DNA from: Caulobacter sp. S45
GTDB lineage: Bacteria > Pseudomonadota > Alphaproteobacteria > Caulobacterales > Caulobacteraceae
Length of the DNA stretch: 64,000 nucleotides
Direction: 5' to 3'
NCBI RefSeq assembly: GCF_009765965.1
Contig: NZ_LMUL01000014.1
Coordinates: forward strand, 1,358,127-1,422,126
Position numbers and translations under genes: made by a program. Of the stretch, positions 28,180 through 36,991 are shown piece after piece; within the stretch, counting starts at the first letter, position 1; every line of letters begins with the position of its first letter. The notes under the pieces are model-generated. The model did not search any database, was not told where the DNA came from, and was given only the letters and a program-made list of their open reading frames with translations.

Positions 28180-28503
28180 ATGACCAAGTTCATCAACATC
28201 CTGACCTCCGTAGGCTTCATCGCTATGGCTGCGGTTCCCCTGGCGGCGATCGGTTCGGTGGCCCATGCCGCCGAGGTTCAAGTCGTGAAGGTCGCCGATC
28301 TCGACCTGTCCAGCCCCGCCGGCGCCGCCCGATTCCAGCGCCGGGTGGATGCCGCCGCCAACCAGCTCTGCGGCGCTGGCCGGACCCGGGCCGCCTGCCG
28401 CGCCGCGGTGCGTGAGGAGGCTGTGGCGAAGCTTGGCGAGGGCCAGCGCCAGACCCTGCAGCTGGCCATGACCGGCGACCACGAGATGGCGGCCGGCGTC
28501 TGA
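28180..28503 (+). CDS. UrcA-family secreted protein
   Basis: 107 residues. The signal peptide is SVGFIAMAAVPLAAIGSVAHA, and the UrcA pattern VVKVADLDLSSPAGAARFQR is followed by AANQLCGAG and ACRAAVREEAVAKL. The two Cys likely form a disulfide in the periplasm. UrcA proteins are common in Caulobacterales and Sphingomonadales; their role is unknown. The start at ATG 28180 is fixed by the signal peptide. Confidence 0.82.
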   Translation: MTKFINILTSVGFIAMAAVPLAAIGSVAHAAEVQVVKVADLDLSSPAGAARFQRRVDAAANQLCGAGRTRAACRAAVREEAVAKLGEGQRQTLQLAMTGDHEMAAGV

Positions 28504-28545
28504 GGGTGCAAGGCGGCTATAGTCGATGAAGACGGCTCGGGAGCG

Positions 28546-29931
28546 ATGACCATTCGGATCGATCCGTCGAACCGATCGCGTCGACCGGGCAAAGCAAGGT
28601 TGAGCGCCATAGACCGCCTTCGGACCCTCTTGCTTACCGCGCTTATGACGGTCCTCCCCACGGCCGCCTTCGCGGCCGACGACTGTCATGTCGGCGCTTA
28701 TCGCCTAAGCGACGGACGTCTTGTCGATATCGCGCCGTCCGAGGGGCAGACCCTGCGCTGGCGCATGTTCGACGGCGAGACGGGCGCCTTGGCGCACCTG
28801 GCGAACGGAAGCTGGTCCAGCACCTACGGCTGGACACAACGGCCTGACGGAAAGAGCATCACCTTGTCCAACTGCGTCGACGGCCGCCTTCGTTTCGCGG
28901 GCGTGGATGGCAGGCGCATACCGCTTGAAGCCACAGAGACGAGTTTCGAGTCCCATGGCACGAGGTTGTCAGGCCGACTGGTGCTGCCGCAAGGACGCGG
29001 CCGGGTCCCTATCGTGATCCTGGTGCATGGGGCCGAACATGATTCCGCGCGACAGTTCTATTTCCTGCAAAGGATGCTGCCGGCCGAAGGCGTGGGCGCC
29101 TTCGTCTATGACAAGCGCGGCGTTGGGGGCTCGGGCGGCCAATACACCCAGGACTTTAACCTCCTGGCCGACGACGCGGTCGCCGCCATGCACGAGGCCC
29201 GCCGCCTCGCTGGGCGGCGTGCGGGGCGCATCGGCTATCAGGGCGGAAGCCAGGGGGGTTGGGTCGCGCCGATAGCCGCTGCACGCGCGCCGGTCGACTT
29301 CGTCATCGTAAGCTTCGGCCTGGCCGTCTCCGTCATCGAGGAGGATCAGGAAGAGGTGGCGCTTGAAATGGCGCTGAAAGGCCATACGCCAGAGGAGATC
29401 GCCAAGGCTCAAGAGGTGGCCGCCGCTGCGGAAGAGGTGATCGCCTCGGCCTTCACCCAGGGGTTCGATCGCTTCGACGAAGTGCGGGCCAAGTATCGCA
29501 ACGCGCCCTGGTACAAGGATCTGCACGGCAATTACACCTGGGCCCTACTGCCCTATACGGCCGCCGAGCTGAGGGAGAAAGGCAAGCAGTTCATCTGGGG
29601 CACGCCTTTCCACTATGACCCCATGCCGACGTTGTGTGCGGCGTCGACGCCTGAGCTCTGGATCCTGGGCTCGGACGATCTGGAGGCGCCGAGCGCAGAG
29701 ACCAGCCGGCGCATCAAGAGCCTGATCGCGCAATCACGGCCCTTCACCCTCGCCATCGAGCCGGGCGCCGAGCACGGCATGACCGACTACGAGATGAAGG
29801 GCGAAGAGCGCATCTCGACCCGCTATTCACCGGGCTACTTCGAGATGATGCGTGACTTCGCTCGCGATGGCCGCCTGAGGAAGCCCTACGGCAGGGCTGA
29901 GATAAGCCCAGCGCCCAACCAACGCCCGTAG
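28546..29931 (+). CDS. Secreted alpha/beta hydrolase
   Basis: 461 residues. An N-terminal signal (LRTLLLTALMTVLPTAAFA) is followed by a ~100-residue beta-rich domain with one Cys pair (DDCHVGAY, LSNCVDGRL), then the hydrolase core. Oxyanion region IVILVHGAEHDSARQFYF, YDKRGVGGSGG, nucleophile Ser in GGSQGG, acid LGSDDLEAP, His in GAEHGMTDYE. Probably a periplasmic esterase or acyl hydrolase. It starts 42 nt after the UrcA gene and may be co-transcribed. Confidence 0.88.
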   Translation: MTIRIDPSNRSRRPGKARLSAIDRLRTLLLTALMTVLPTAAFAADDCHVGAYRLSDGRLVDIAPSEGQTLRWRMFDGETGALAHLANGSWSSTYGWTQRPDGKSITLSNCVDGRLRFAGVDGRRIPLEATETSFESHGTRLSGRLVLPQGRGRVPIVILVHGAEHDSARQFYFLQRMLPAEGVGAFVYDKRGVGGSGGQYTQDFNLLADDAVAAMHEARRLAGRRAGRIGYQGGSQGGWVAPIAAARAPVDFVIVSFGLAVSVIEEDQEEVALEMALKGHTPEEIAKAQEVAAAAEEVIASAFTQGFDRFDEVRAKYRNAPWYKDLHGNYTWALLPYTAAELREKGKQFIWGTPFHYDPMPTLCAASTPELWILGSDDLEAPSAETSRRIKSLIAQSRPFTLAIEPGAEHGMTDYEMKGEERISTRYSPGYFEMMRDFARDGRLRKPYGRAEISPAPNQRP

Positions 29932-30037
29932 CTCAATTCACACCGGCCCGGCCAAGGACCGCCCTCGATGAGCCTCTGGCTCAATCGAAGACGCCTCTCA
30001 TCGGGCTCCTGCCGGCGGGGGCCGTGGTCGATGCTTT

Positions 30038-30124
30038 CTAGGCGTTGGCCACATCCGGCGCCGCAGCCATGAGGGTCGCGCACAGGACAATGGCGCCGAC
30101 AATCGTCTTCAGGAAGCTGCGCAT
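30038..30124 (-). CDS. 28-residue ORF that is only a signal peptide
   Basis: A complete frame with a basic start (MRSFLK), a hydrophobic core (IVGAIVLCATLMAAA) and an AxA-like end (VANA), immediately followed by a stop. It looks like a Sec signal sequence with no mature protein. It could be a small membrane peptide, a leader peptide or a gene remnant. Confidence 0.4.
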   Translation of the reverse strand: MRSFLKTIVGAIVLCATLMAAAPDVANA

Positions 30125-30270
30125 GATCTTCGATCTTTTAGATGGAGGTAGGGCGAATTTATTCGCCTCTGGTGCGCTGCAACATATCCTTGCCGAAGAC
30201 GTCTGTGCAGGGCCTCCACCACAAAGCGTCTTTGCGTCTACGTCAAAGATGGTGGCGCGGCCTTGGCTGC

Positions 30271-31179
30271 TCACGCCTCCCGCAAGCGGAGCTGCTCGAG
30301 CATGAAGTCGAGGAAGACGCGGGTGCGCTGAGGCAGGTTGTGCCGGTCGGGGAAGAGGACGAACAGGTCCGCCGTCTCGGCGCGGAAGTCGCCCAGGACC
30401 TCGACGAGCCGGCCCGCCGCGATCTCCGGGTCCACGTCCCAGCTTGACTTGTAGGCTAGACCGAGGCCGGCCTCGGCCCACTCGTTGATCACCTCGCCGT
30501 TGTTGCAGCGCAGCGCGCCGCTGACCTCGACGATCTGATCACGGCCGTCGACGGTGAAGCGCCACTGGTCCAGCGGTTGGCCGTCACGCATCAGCACAAG
30601 GCACGGGCGGTTCGCCAGCTCGCCCGGCGTGGCCGGGGCGCCGTGGTCCAGCAGGTAGCCGGGCGACGCCACCACCCGGCGCACCGCAGCCACCAGCCGC
30701 CGGGTCACCCACTCCGCGCCGCGAGGCTCCCCGATAACCAGCGCCAGGTCGAACTCGTCGCGCGAGAGGCTGTCGGTGACGTCGCTGAGGCTGAGGTCGA
30801 GTTCGACCCTGGGATGGAGCCGGCGGAAGGCCGAGACGAGCGGCGCCAGCTTGCGCCGGCCGAACGACATGGGAGCGGAGAGGCGGATGCGGCCCTCGAC
30901 AGTGGTGGCCTGTTCCGTGACCTCGTTCTCGGCTTCGCGCAGGGCCTCCAGCAGGGTGCGACAGCGGCGGTGGAAGCGGTCCCCGGCCTCGGTGGTGCGC
31001 AGGATGCGGCTGGTGCGGGTGACCAAGCGCACCCCCAGCCTGTTCTCCAGGGCCTGCAGCCGCCGGCTGATCGCGCTGGGCGACACCCGCAGCTCGCGCG
31101 CCGCCGCCGAGATGCTCCCCAAGGTGACGATGCGCTCGAATACGTAAACGTCGTCGAGCTGCGACAGGATCGCCTCCAT
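30271..31179 (-). CDS. LysR-family transcriptional regulator
   Basis: 302 residues. The N-terminal winged HTH has VFERIVTLGSISAAARELRV, SPSAISRRLQALENRLGVRL and TTEAGDRF, followed by a periplasmic-binding-protein-like effector domain (FDLALVIGEP, LVLMRDGQPLDQWRF). It belongs to the CrgA/AaeR-like subgroup. ATG 31179 fits the family. No obvious target gene is divergent; upstream lies a hsdM remnant. Confidence 0.92.
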   Translation of the reverse strand: MEAILSQLDDVYVFERIVTLGSISAAARELRVSPSAISRRLQALENRLGVRLVTRTSRILRTTEAGDRFHRRCRTLLEALREAENEVTEQATTVEGRIRLSAPMSFGRRKLAPLVSAFRRLHPRVELDLSLSDVTDSLSRDEFDLALVIGEPRGAEWVTRRLVAAVRRVVASPGYLLDHGAPATPGELANRPCLVLMRDGQPLDQWRFTVDGRDQIVEVSGALRCNNGEVINEWAEAGLGLAYKSSWDVDPEIAAGRLVEVLGDFRAETADLFVLFPDRHNLPQRTRVFLDFMLEQLRLREA

Positions 31180-31639
31180 CCATGGCTCCGCGCCGCAATG
31201 AATTGCGGTGACCCTAAGGCAGGACATCGCCCAACTCCGCCTCAGGAGGCAACCTCCGCTTGAGCCGCCAAGTGTCGCGGCGGCGGCCTTGTCGCGCGCG
31301 ATAAGCAGCACTGCGCCCCAGGGCTCACGGGGCCATCCACCCGTTCGAATGCCCACCCTGCCCTGCCGATCAACACGGCCGCTTCTGGCCGCTAAGCTCG
31401 GAAGTGGGCCACCGGCGAGACTGCGCCCATACCGGACATCAGCATTGTCCCGGAGATGGGACATTCGCCGCAACCGACAACGTCCGCGTCGCGGCCCTAG
31501 ACCGACAGCCAGTTACGACCCTGACAAGCCCATCCCAGGGTCCGCTCGCCGGTCGAAACCCTGAGCCGGGCCCCTCCCACCCGGCGCGCCTGTACCCGTC
31601 CGCGAACCTTCCTTCAGAACTCGCCGGCCAGCTCAATCC
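31180..31639. other. Spacer between LysR gene and hsdM remnant
   Basis: About 460 bp. The open frame continuing from the hsdM remnant to 31439 has lost methyltransferase similarity. No gene or repeat is recognised. Confidence 0.4.
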
Positions 31640-32191
31640 CAGCATGTAGTCGAAAGTGCGCCCGGCATGCCCATCCTCGGACAGGGTGTTACCGAAGGCG
31701 ATGTTGGTGACGTCCTGGCCCTTGATAAGCATGTCCGCCTTGCAGATGGCGTACGAGTCCGGGTTCAGCTCCTGGCCCGACATGGTGAGCTGGGCAGCCG
31801 GATTGACTCCTTTAAGGTGCTCCTCGGCCACCGACAGCATGCCGCCCGTGCCGGCGGTGGGGTCGTAGATGCTGCGCACCACGCCCGGCTTGGACAGAAT
31901 GTCATGGTCCTCGATGAACAGCAGGTCGACCATCAGCCGGATCACGTCCCGCGGGGTGAAGTGGTCGCCCGCCGTCTCGTTCGACGCCTCGGCGAACTTG
32001 CGGATTAGCTCCTCGAAAACGAGGCCCATCTGGCTGTTGGGCACCCGGTCGGGGTGCAGGTCGATGTTGGCGAACTTTTCGGCCACCTGATAGAGCAGCT
32101 TGGCCTTGGCGAGCCGATCGATCTGGCCGGCGAACTCGAACCGCTCGAAGATGTCGCGCACCTCCGGCGAGAAGCCCTGGACGTAGCGGCG
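31640..32191 (-). pseudogene. hsdM: Type I restriction HsdM methyltransferase, internal fragment
   Basis: 184 codons of an N6-adenine methyltransferase. Family blocks: YVQGFSPEVRDIFERFEF, QIDRLAKAKLLYQVAEKF, FAEASNETAGDHFTPRDVI and SAM motif I YDPTAGTGGMLSVAEEHL. Similarity stops at TFDYML, exactly before the catalytic NPPF motif, and begins without the N-terminal domain. Therefore inactive. No hsdS or hsdR was identified nearby. Confidence 0.8.
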
Positions 32192-32437
32192 GGGAGTGGC
32201 CCCGCGCCAACGGCCATTTCGTCCCGGTCGGTCTCGGCCAAATCGTGGAGGCGGCCAGCAAGCTGCTGCTGAGGAGAACGCACACACTTGAGCGAAGCAG
32301 GATGCGAAGTCATTTCGTCCTTTCAGCACTTGCCTGATTTGCTCGTCTGGCCGCCACACATCGTGGGGAAGCAGAACATCGCGCCAGAGCGAATTAGGGT
32401 CTCGGACGCCCGCCGCGATAGCCGCCAACCGCGTTCT

Positions 32438-32671
32438 CACATAGCCTTCATGATCGCCCCGAACGGGACCCAAAGCCTGGTCAGCTACAGCATGCGCAAC
32501 GGCTATCAGGCGATCGAGCAGACCGCGCCGCGCTTCGTCTCTCGCGACGGCGCGGTGGTGACTGCAGTGATCACCACCGCCTGGCGCGGATCGACGCCGG
32601 GTATCGACGCGCCTCACTCCGCCGACGCCAAGACCACCGAGGCCGCCGCCCGCGACCGGAAGCAATCATGA
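32438..32671 (+). pseudogene. Possible C-terminal fragment of VirB9/TrbG
   Basis: The last ~78 codons before the VirB10 gene read MIAPNGTQSLVSYSMRNGYQ, then IEQTAPRFVSRDGAVVTAV. This resembles the C-terminal beta-sandwich of VirB9/TrbG (the 'VNYRV..YYVVDR' pattern). The stop overlaps the VirB10 start (ATGA), as in real virB operons. The upstream part is replaced by unrelated DNA. Assignment is tentative and leans on position. Confidence 0.4.
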
Positions 32672-33807
32672 CCGCCTTCCGCCCGGACATGCCCGATCCC
32701 CGCAACTCCGATCCCCGAGGCGTAGACGACGACCTGTCGCTGCAACACCAGCGGCCCAAAGGCACGCAAAGCGGCCTTGGCGCGGGCGCGCTAAGACTGA
32801 CAATCGGGGTCTCCATCGTTGCGGGATTGGCGATGTTCATGTGGATGGCAAACCATCGGATCGGGGCGTTGAAAGAGGTGCGAGGGATTGCGGCAGGCGA
32901 CGCCTACGCACCGGTGATCACATCTCAGCCCCTGCCTGGCGACCTTGACGCTATTGAAGCCGCTGCTCGTAACGCGCCGACCGCGCCCGTCCTCCCACCT
33001 GCGATTTCGTTGGCGCCCGCATCGCATCCGGCAGCGCCGCGAAAGGGCGTCCCACTACCAACCCAAACTGACTTGGGCTGGCGATGGATACCGAGCTTGG
33101 TGGTCGACCTCGGTGGAAGCGACCAGCCCGCCAAGGCGGCGCTGGCGGCGAAAGGTAAGTCCACCCTTACCGCTGAAGAACAGTTCGCCGCCCGCATCTC
33201 CACCGATGAGGAGCCCGAACGCGCCCGCGCCACCCTGCTGCGCGATCGCGGCACCGTGATCGCCCAGGGCGCGGTGATCCCGGCGGTGCTGGAGACGGCG
33301 CTGGACTCCAACCTGCCGGGCTTCACCCGCGCCGTGGTCAGTCGCGACGTCAGGAGCTTCGACGGCTCGACCGTGCTGGTGCCGCGCGGCAGCCGGGTGA
33401 TCGGTCAGTACAAGAGCGGCCTGGCGCTGGGCGCCTCGCGCGCCTTCGTGATCTGGACCCGTATCCTGAGGCCCGACGGCGCCTCGATCCAGATCGGCTC
33501 GCCGGGGACCGACGACCTGGGCCGGGCCGGGTTCGCGGGAAGCGTGGATCGCCACTTCTTCGAACGGTTCAGCGGGGCGATCTTGACTTCGGTATTGAGC
33601 GCGGGAGTAACCGCCGCCGCTGGCCAGGGCGCCACTGAGGTGGTGGTGGGGCCGACCACGACCAACACCAGCGAACTGGCCTCGCCCGCCTCTCCCCTCC
33701 AACCCCAGAACATCTCCCCGACCATCAAGGTACCGCGGGGTTCGTCGATCCTAATTTTTGTAGCTAAGGACCTCGACTTCACTCTGGTCGACAGTGCATC
33801 CAAGTGA
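32668..33807 (+). CDS. virB10: VirB10/TrbI-type IV secretion protein
   Basis: 379 residues. One N-terminal membrane helix (LRLTIGVSIVAGLAMFMWMA, ~43-62), a Pro/Ala-rich periplasmic linker and a C-terminal beta-barrel domain: VIAQGAVIPAVLETALDSNL, DGSTVLVPRGSRVIGQYKSG, RAFVIWTRILRPDG, DRHFFERFSGAILTSVLSAG. It spans the envelope in conjugation or effector-secretion machines. The frame is intact, yet the rest of the system is missing. A possible VirB11 start (ATG 33818, MSAISSEHVY) lies 10 nt downstream, where sequence turns AT-rich and unrelated. Likely a non-functional leftover. Confidence 0.85.
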   Translation: MTAFRPDMPDPRNSDPRGVDDDLSLQHQRPKGTQSGLGAGALRLTIGVSIVAGLAMFMWMANHRIGALKEVRGIAAGDAYAPVITSQPLPGDLDAIEAAARNAPTAPVLPPAISLAPASHPAAPRKGVPLPTQTDLGWRWIPSLVVDLGGSDQPAKAALAAKGKSTLTAEEQFAARISTDEEPERARATLLRDRGTVIAQGAVIPAVLETALDSNLPGFTRAVVSRDVRSFDGSTVLVPRGSRVIGQYKSGLALGASRAFVIWTRILRPDGASIQIGSPGTDDLGRAGFAGSVDRHFFERFSGAILTSVLSAGVTAAAGQGATEVVVGPTTTNTSELASPASPLQPQNISPTIKVPRGSSILIFVAKDLDFTLVDSASK

Positions 33808-33817
33808 GCGCGCGCCC

Positions 33818-34108
33818 ATGAGCGCGATATCGTCCGAACACGTCTATATTAATACCTGTGATCGATGCGACGTTATCGATTTTGAAGCTTACCTCGCCAT
33901 TGACATCCCACGACGTATTAATTACGTGGACTCGATAATGGAAGGTGGCTTTCCGCATGGACCCATCGATCAAACTCTGATTGGCCACCGTGTGTTAAGC
34001 GTCCCTAGTGGCGATTCGTTGCTATGATTTTTGCAGTAACTTTCGGAATGAGATGGAATATTAATCCTCACGCCTGTGTCTTCAAACCCAAACCTGGTGA
34101 TCTGAGAC
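33818..34108. other. AT-rich junction after VirB10
   Basis: Opens with ~10 codons that could be the start of virB11, then changes to markedly AT-rich DNA with no recognised coding pattern. This is the apparent break point of the secretion operon. Confidence 0.45.
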
Positions 34109-34957
34109 ATGAAATTCCTGTCAACGCTTGCGGTGGGATTCGCTGTTTTCGCTTCGACCGCCTCTGCACAGTCTGCAAACCCACCGGCTACGATCGATCC
34201 GACAACGCTTGGAACGCAATCGTTCAAGCAGGATTTCACAACGACGCCCCTAAGCGAGGGGCCGGACCAAACCGCCACCAATCCGTCGCCTTCGCACACA
34301 TGGCGAACGATCCTGAAAGGCTGGGCGGGTACAACGCCCCCCGACGCCACTAGCAGCTCAGATAGTAGCACCACCTGGTTTGGCTACGATGGCGACGACG
34401 CAGGCTCGTCGCCGTTCGGGCAAGGGTCGAACGGGGTGGTGATCAACGCTGCCGAAAGGGCGCAACCATTTAATCGTACTTGGCGTTCGGGGCTGCTGAC
34501 CACGCGTTTCAGCTTCAGCCAACTCTACGGCTATTTCGAGGTCTATGCCGATCTGCCGACCTGCACAAAGGGCACTTGGCCCGCTATCTGGATGCTGCCG
34601 ACGTCTGGCAATGGTGAGATTGATTTTCCGGAAACAATCGGCACAAGCCAATACTCTTGGACCGTACACGATCCCTCCCTCAACGGCGGCGCGACCGAGC
34701 AATGGACTCCGGCTACCTGTTCCAACGGCTTCGGCGGCCTTCACCGATATGGCGTCCTTTGGAATTCTGCGTATATCGGCTTTTACGTTGATCGTCAGCT
34801 TGTCGGTCAAGCCGTCGCAACGCCGAAAGACTTCACTGTGCCAATGTATATGCTTATCAATCTAGACGTCGGCGGCGGCTGGCCCGGTCCTCCCGACCCT
34901 AGCCTGACGAGCACTCGGATGATCGTTCAGGAAGTGAATGCGTGGCCATTGAGCTAG
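34109..34957 (+). CDS. Glycoside hydrolase family 16 protein (secreted)
   Basis: 282 residues with a Sec signal (LSTLAVGFAVFASTASA). The GH16 catalytic motif ExDxxE is present as GEIDFPE (Glu170, Asp172, Glu175), framed by WPAIWMLPTSGN and the strand GYFEVYADLP. Members cleave beta-1,3/1,4-glucans, including laminarin, lichenan and exopolysaccharides. Base composition is lower in GC than the chromosome, and it sits next to truncated mobile genes, consistent with transfer. Exact specificity is unknown. Confidence 0.9.
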   Translation: MKFLSTLAVGFAVFASTASAQSANPPATIDPTTLGTQSFKQDFTTTPLSEGPDQTATNPSPSHTWRTILKGWAGTTPPDATSSSDSSTTWFGYDGDDAGSSPFGQGSNGVVINAAERAQPFNRTWRSGLLTTRFSFSQLYGYFEVYADLPTCTKGTWPAIWMLPTSGNGEIDFPETIGTSQYSWTVHDPSLNGGATEQWTPATCSNGFGGLHRYGVLWNSAYIGFYVDRQLVGQAVATPKDFTVPMYMLINLDVGGGWPGPPDPSLTSTRMIVQEVNAWPLS

Positions 34958-35717
34958 TCTAACGCTTAGCCGTGTCACCTGGCGGACAATAGGTAAATAC
35001 GGCATTGTCAGCGCAAAAGTTCCGAGCCTAGCTTTGCCTCCGCTTGCTTCCTGTTCAGAGGCAGCCGTCATCGCATTCCGTTGCAGAACAAGAGAGGCGG
35101 GGCCGGCGGCCTCCGCAGTTCTGTCCCATCCGCCCTAAAAATCCGTGAACAGTGGTCCCAGGTCGTTTGGTTGGACAGTGCCGTCCGCTGCGGTTGATGG
35201 AGCGCCTTGATGCCGACGCCGCGTGCCCCCACGCCGTGCCGCCAGCGGGGAGGCCCGGCGTACTCAGCGTCCCCCCTCGCCACGCGCCGGGCGACTTCCC
35301 TCAGACCACGGCGTCGCCCAGCAAAAGAAGCTCTTCGCCTCTCTGCCGGCGCGGGGACGTCTAGCCCGCTCGCCCGGAGGCTGCACGGCAGTCAAGCCGC
35401 TGGCGGAGGTCCCTCGACGCCCCCGACGGCGATAGAACGGACCGGGAGTGCGTCTGCCCAGCGTTCCGCATTTCGCAATTGGCACGTCCACGATGATCTG
35501 TAGCAGTCACGGGCAGATGGAAACGGGAAGGCGCAAGATCACCACTCCAATCCCCGTTACGAGCAGCACTAGGGAGGAGGCGAACGTGGCGCACGGCGTC
35601 ACAAACGACGCCACGGAGGGGGTGCGAAAGCGCGTTGAGGCCTGTAGCAGGTCAGTCATTTTTCCGAACACCCCATATGTGAAGATGCGATTCGAGAGCC
35701 GCAGAGTTCAGGAGGAA
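34958..35717. other. Gene-poor spacer (760 bp)
   Basis: Only overlapping short frames with biased composition on both strands. No domain, tRNA, terminator or repeat could be supported. Confidence 0.4.
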
Positions 35718-35813
35718 ATGATGTTGAAGGCCTTGGCCTGGGCGATGCCGGTATCGCTCGCCCTGTGGATTCTAATCACGCTTGCGATGATCAAAGCCGC
35801 GCGGATCGCCTGA
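35718..35813 (+). CDS. 31-residue single-helix membrane peptide
   Basis: MMLKALAWAMPVSLALWILI followed by TLAMIKAARIA: one hydrophobic helix with short basic ends. A consensus AGGAGG immediately precedes the two adjacent ATG codons (35718 and 35721); the second has the better spacing. The strong ribosome site makes translation credible. No family recognised. The zinc-ribbon gene follows after 58 nt. Confidence 0.5.
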   Translation: MMLKALAWAMPVSLALWILITLAMIKAARIA

Positions 35814-35871
35814 CGCTCGACGACCACAACCTGGCATAGAGATTGCTTCCTGGGTCCAGAGAGGACCCCTT

Positions 35872-36141
35872 ATGCCCCGAATATGCACGACGTGCCCCGA
35901 GACGGACCAGGTTGTGATCACGCGGGCGCAGATGTCGCCCCGTCAGTTTGCTCGCTTCAGCGGTCAGATCGTCTATTTCTGCAGATCGTGCAAAACCATC
36001 CACGCGCCGAGCAAACCTCATATCTGGCTCGAGCATCGCGATCCGACTGAGCGCGAGATCGGGAAAACGTTGGCTTCAAAACGGCGCCGCGCGGTCAAGC
36101 TGCTGCATCTCTTTAAGCGACTGGGGTGGCGTTATCGCTGA
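35872..36141 (+). CDS. Small zinc-ribbon-like protein (paralogue of 46949-47161)
   Basis: 89 residues with two Cys pairs (CTTC at 5/8, CRSC at 37/40) flanking a conserved-looking block TRAQMSPRQFARF, then a basic, helical C-terminus (SKRRRAVKLLHLFKRLGWRY). The core aligns with the product at 46949-47161: C-P-x-T, T-R-A, R-Q-F-A-x-F, C-x-x-C and a following His. The function is unknown; a zinc ribbon with a basic tail suggests nucleic-acid binding (inference). Confidence 0.65.
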   Translation: MPRICTTCPETDQVVITRAQMSPRQFARFSGQIVYFCRSCKTIHAPSKPHIWLEHRDPTEREIGKTLASKRRRAVKLLHLFKRLGWRYR

Positions 36142-36508
36142 GCGTCGCGTCGTCGTGGCGACCCATGAACTCCAATTAAACCGCAAGCTTCACAACGGGT
36201 AACTTCCAAAAACGTTGGCGTGCGCAGCCATTTTGTCATTGGCCGCTCAACGAGGGGGAAAGCGAAGCCCGCCACCGCGCTGGTGTCCAGCGAGTGGGGC
36301 ATGCCGCGCCATCTTCAACGTCGCTTGATAGGAGGCGTCTCCGATCCGCTTCGCCGGCCCGATGACGGGGACTCTGATGACAGGGTCGAGGATCACGCAG
36401 CCATAGACAATCATCGCCGGGGGGCGCACGGACCGATTGGGAGTACATAGATGGCTGCCGTGGGATGTAACTGTCCCAAGATTGGGCCCTGTGGGCGTGC
36501 GTTTGCGC
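36142..36508. other. Spacer without a supported gene
   Basis: About 370 bp. Overlapping frames of 70-108 codons on both strands have no recognisable domain or ribosome site. Confidence 0.4.
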
Positions 36509-36991
36509 TCATACCGGATTCTCCCGACGGGTCGACGGCCTACCCGCCTGTCTCGCATGAAGACGGTCAACATCGAGGAGGAGGTCCGCGAGCGTTACAG
36601 CAGCCAGCCTCGTCAGAAGGAACGCCTCGGCCTCTCGGAACGCGGTGTCTAGCGCGGTATTCACCGCCTGCTCTGGCCGACAGGTTGGCGCGTCATTACG
36701 ATTACCCATCGCGAAAGGCTCGCGCGATCCCAGCGCTGCGTAGACATCATGAAGCGTTACGGCGGCGGGACTAGCGACGATGATTCAGCCGCCGCCATAC
36801 CCCGATTTCGAACGGACGATGCCAACGCGTCTAAGGCCTGCTAAGGCGCGCCTCACGACGGCCGGATTGCTCCCACTCGCCTTCGCCATGTCCTCAGACG
36901 TGATCGGACCATCCGCCTCCGCCATGTGCAGAAGCATATGGAGCACGCCCGACAGTCGAAAATCCGTTCCCACGCGGCTTGATATGTCCAT
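36509..36991 (-). pseudogene. Rrf2-family regulator with in-frame TGA at a Trp position
   Basis: Starts MDISSRVGTDFRLSGVLHML, followed by SEDMAKASGSNPAVVRRALA and GIVRSKSGYGGG, then TGA (36785-36787). The same frame continues with the expected Rrf2 C-terminal part: IIVASPAAVTLHDVYAALG, EQAVNTALDTAFREAEAFLL, TLADLLLDVDRL. Family members have Trp right after GGG, so TGG to TGA explains the stop. No Cys cluster is seen, so it is not an IscR/NsrR type. Pseudogene, sequencing error or low-level readthrough. Confidence 0.78.

Noticed and set aside
27769-28503. 244-residue version of the UrcA protein
   Set aside because: The family and the signal peptide start at ATG 28180; the upstream part has no similarity and no ribosome site.
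31439-32665. Single 408-residue protein containing the HsdM blocks
   Set aside because: Only residues ~159-342 resemble HsdM. The ends are unrelated and antisense to the VirB9-like tail, so it is a fragment in a chance open frame.
36785-36787. TGA in the Rrf2 gene as a selenocysteine codon
   Set aside because: The family residue there is Trp, not Cys, and no SECIS-like hairpin is apparent just downstream.
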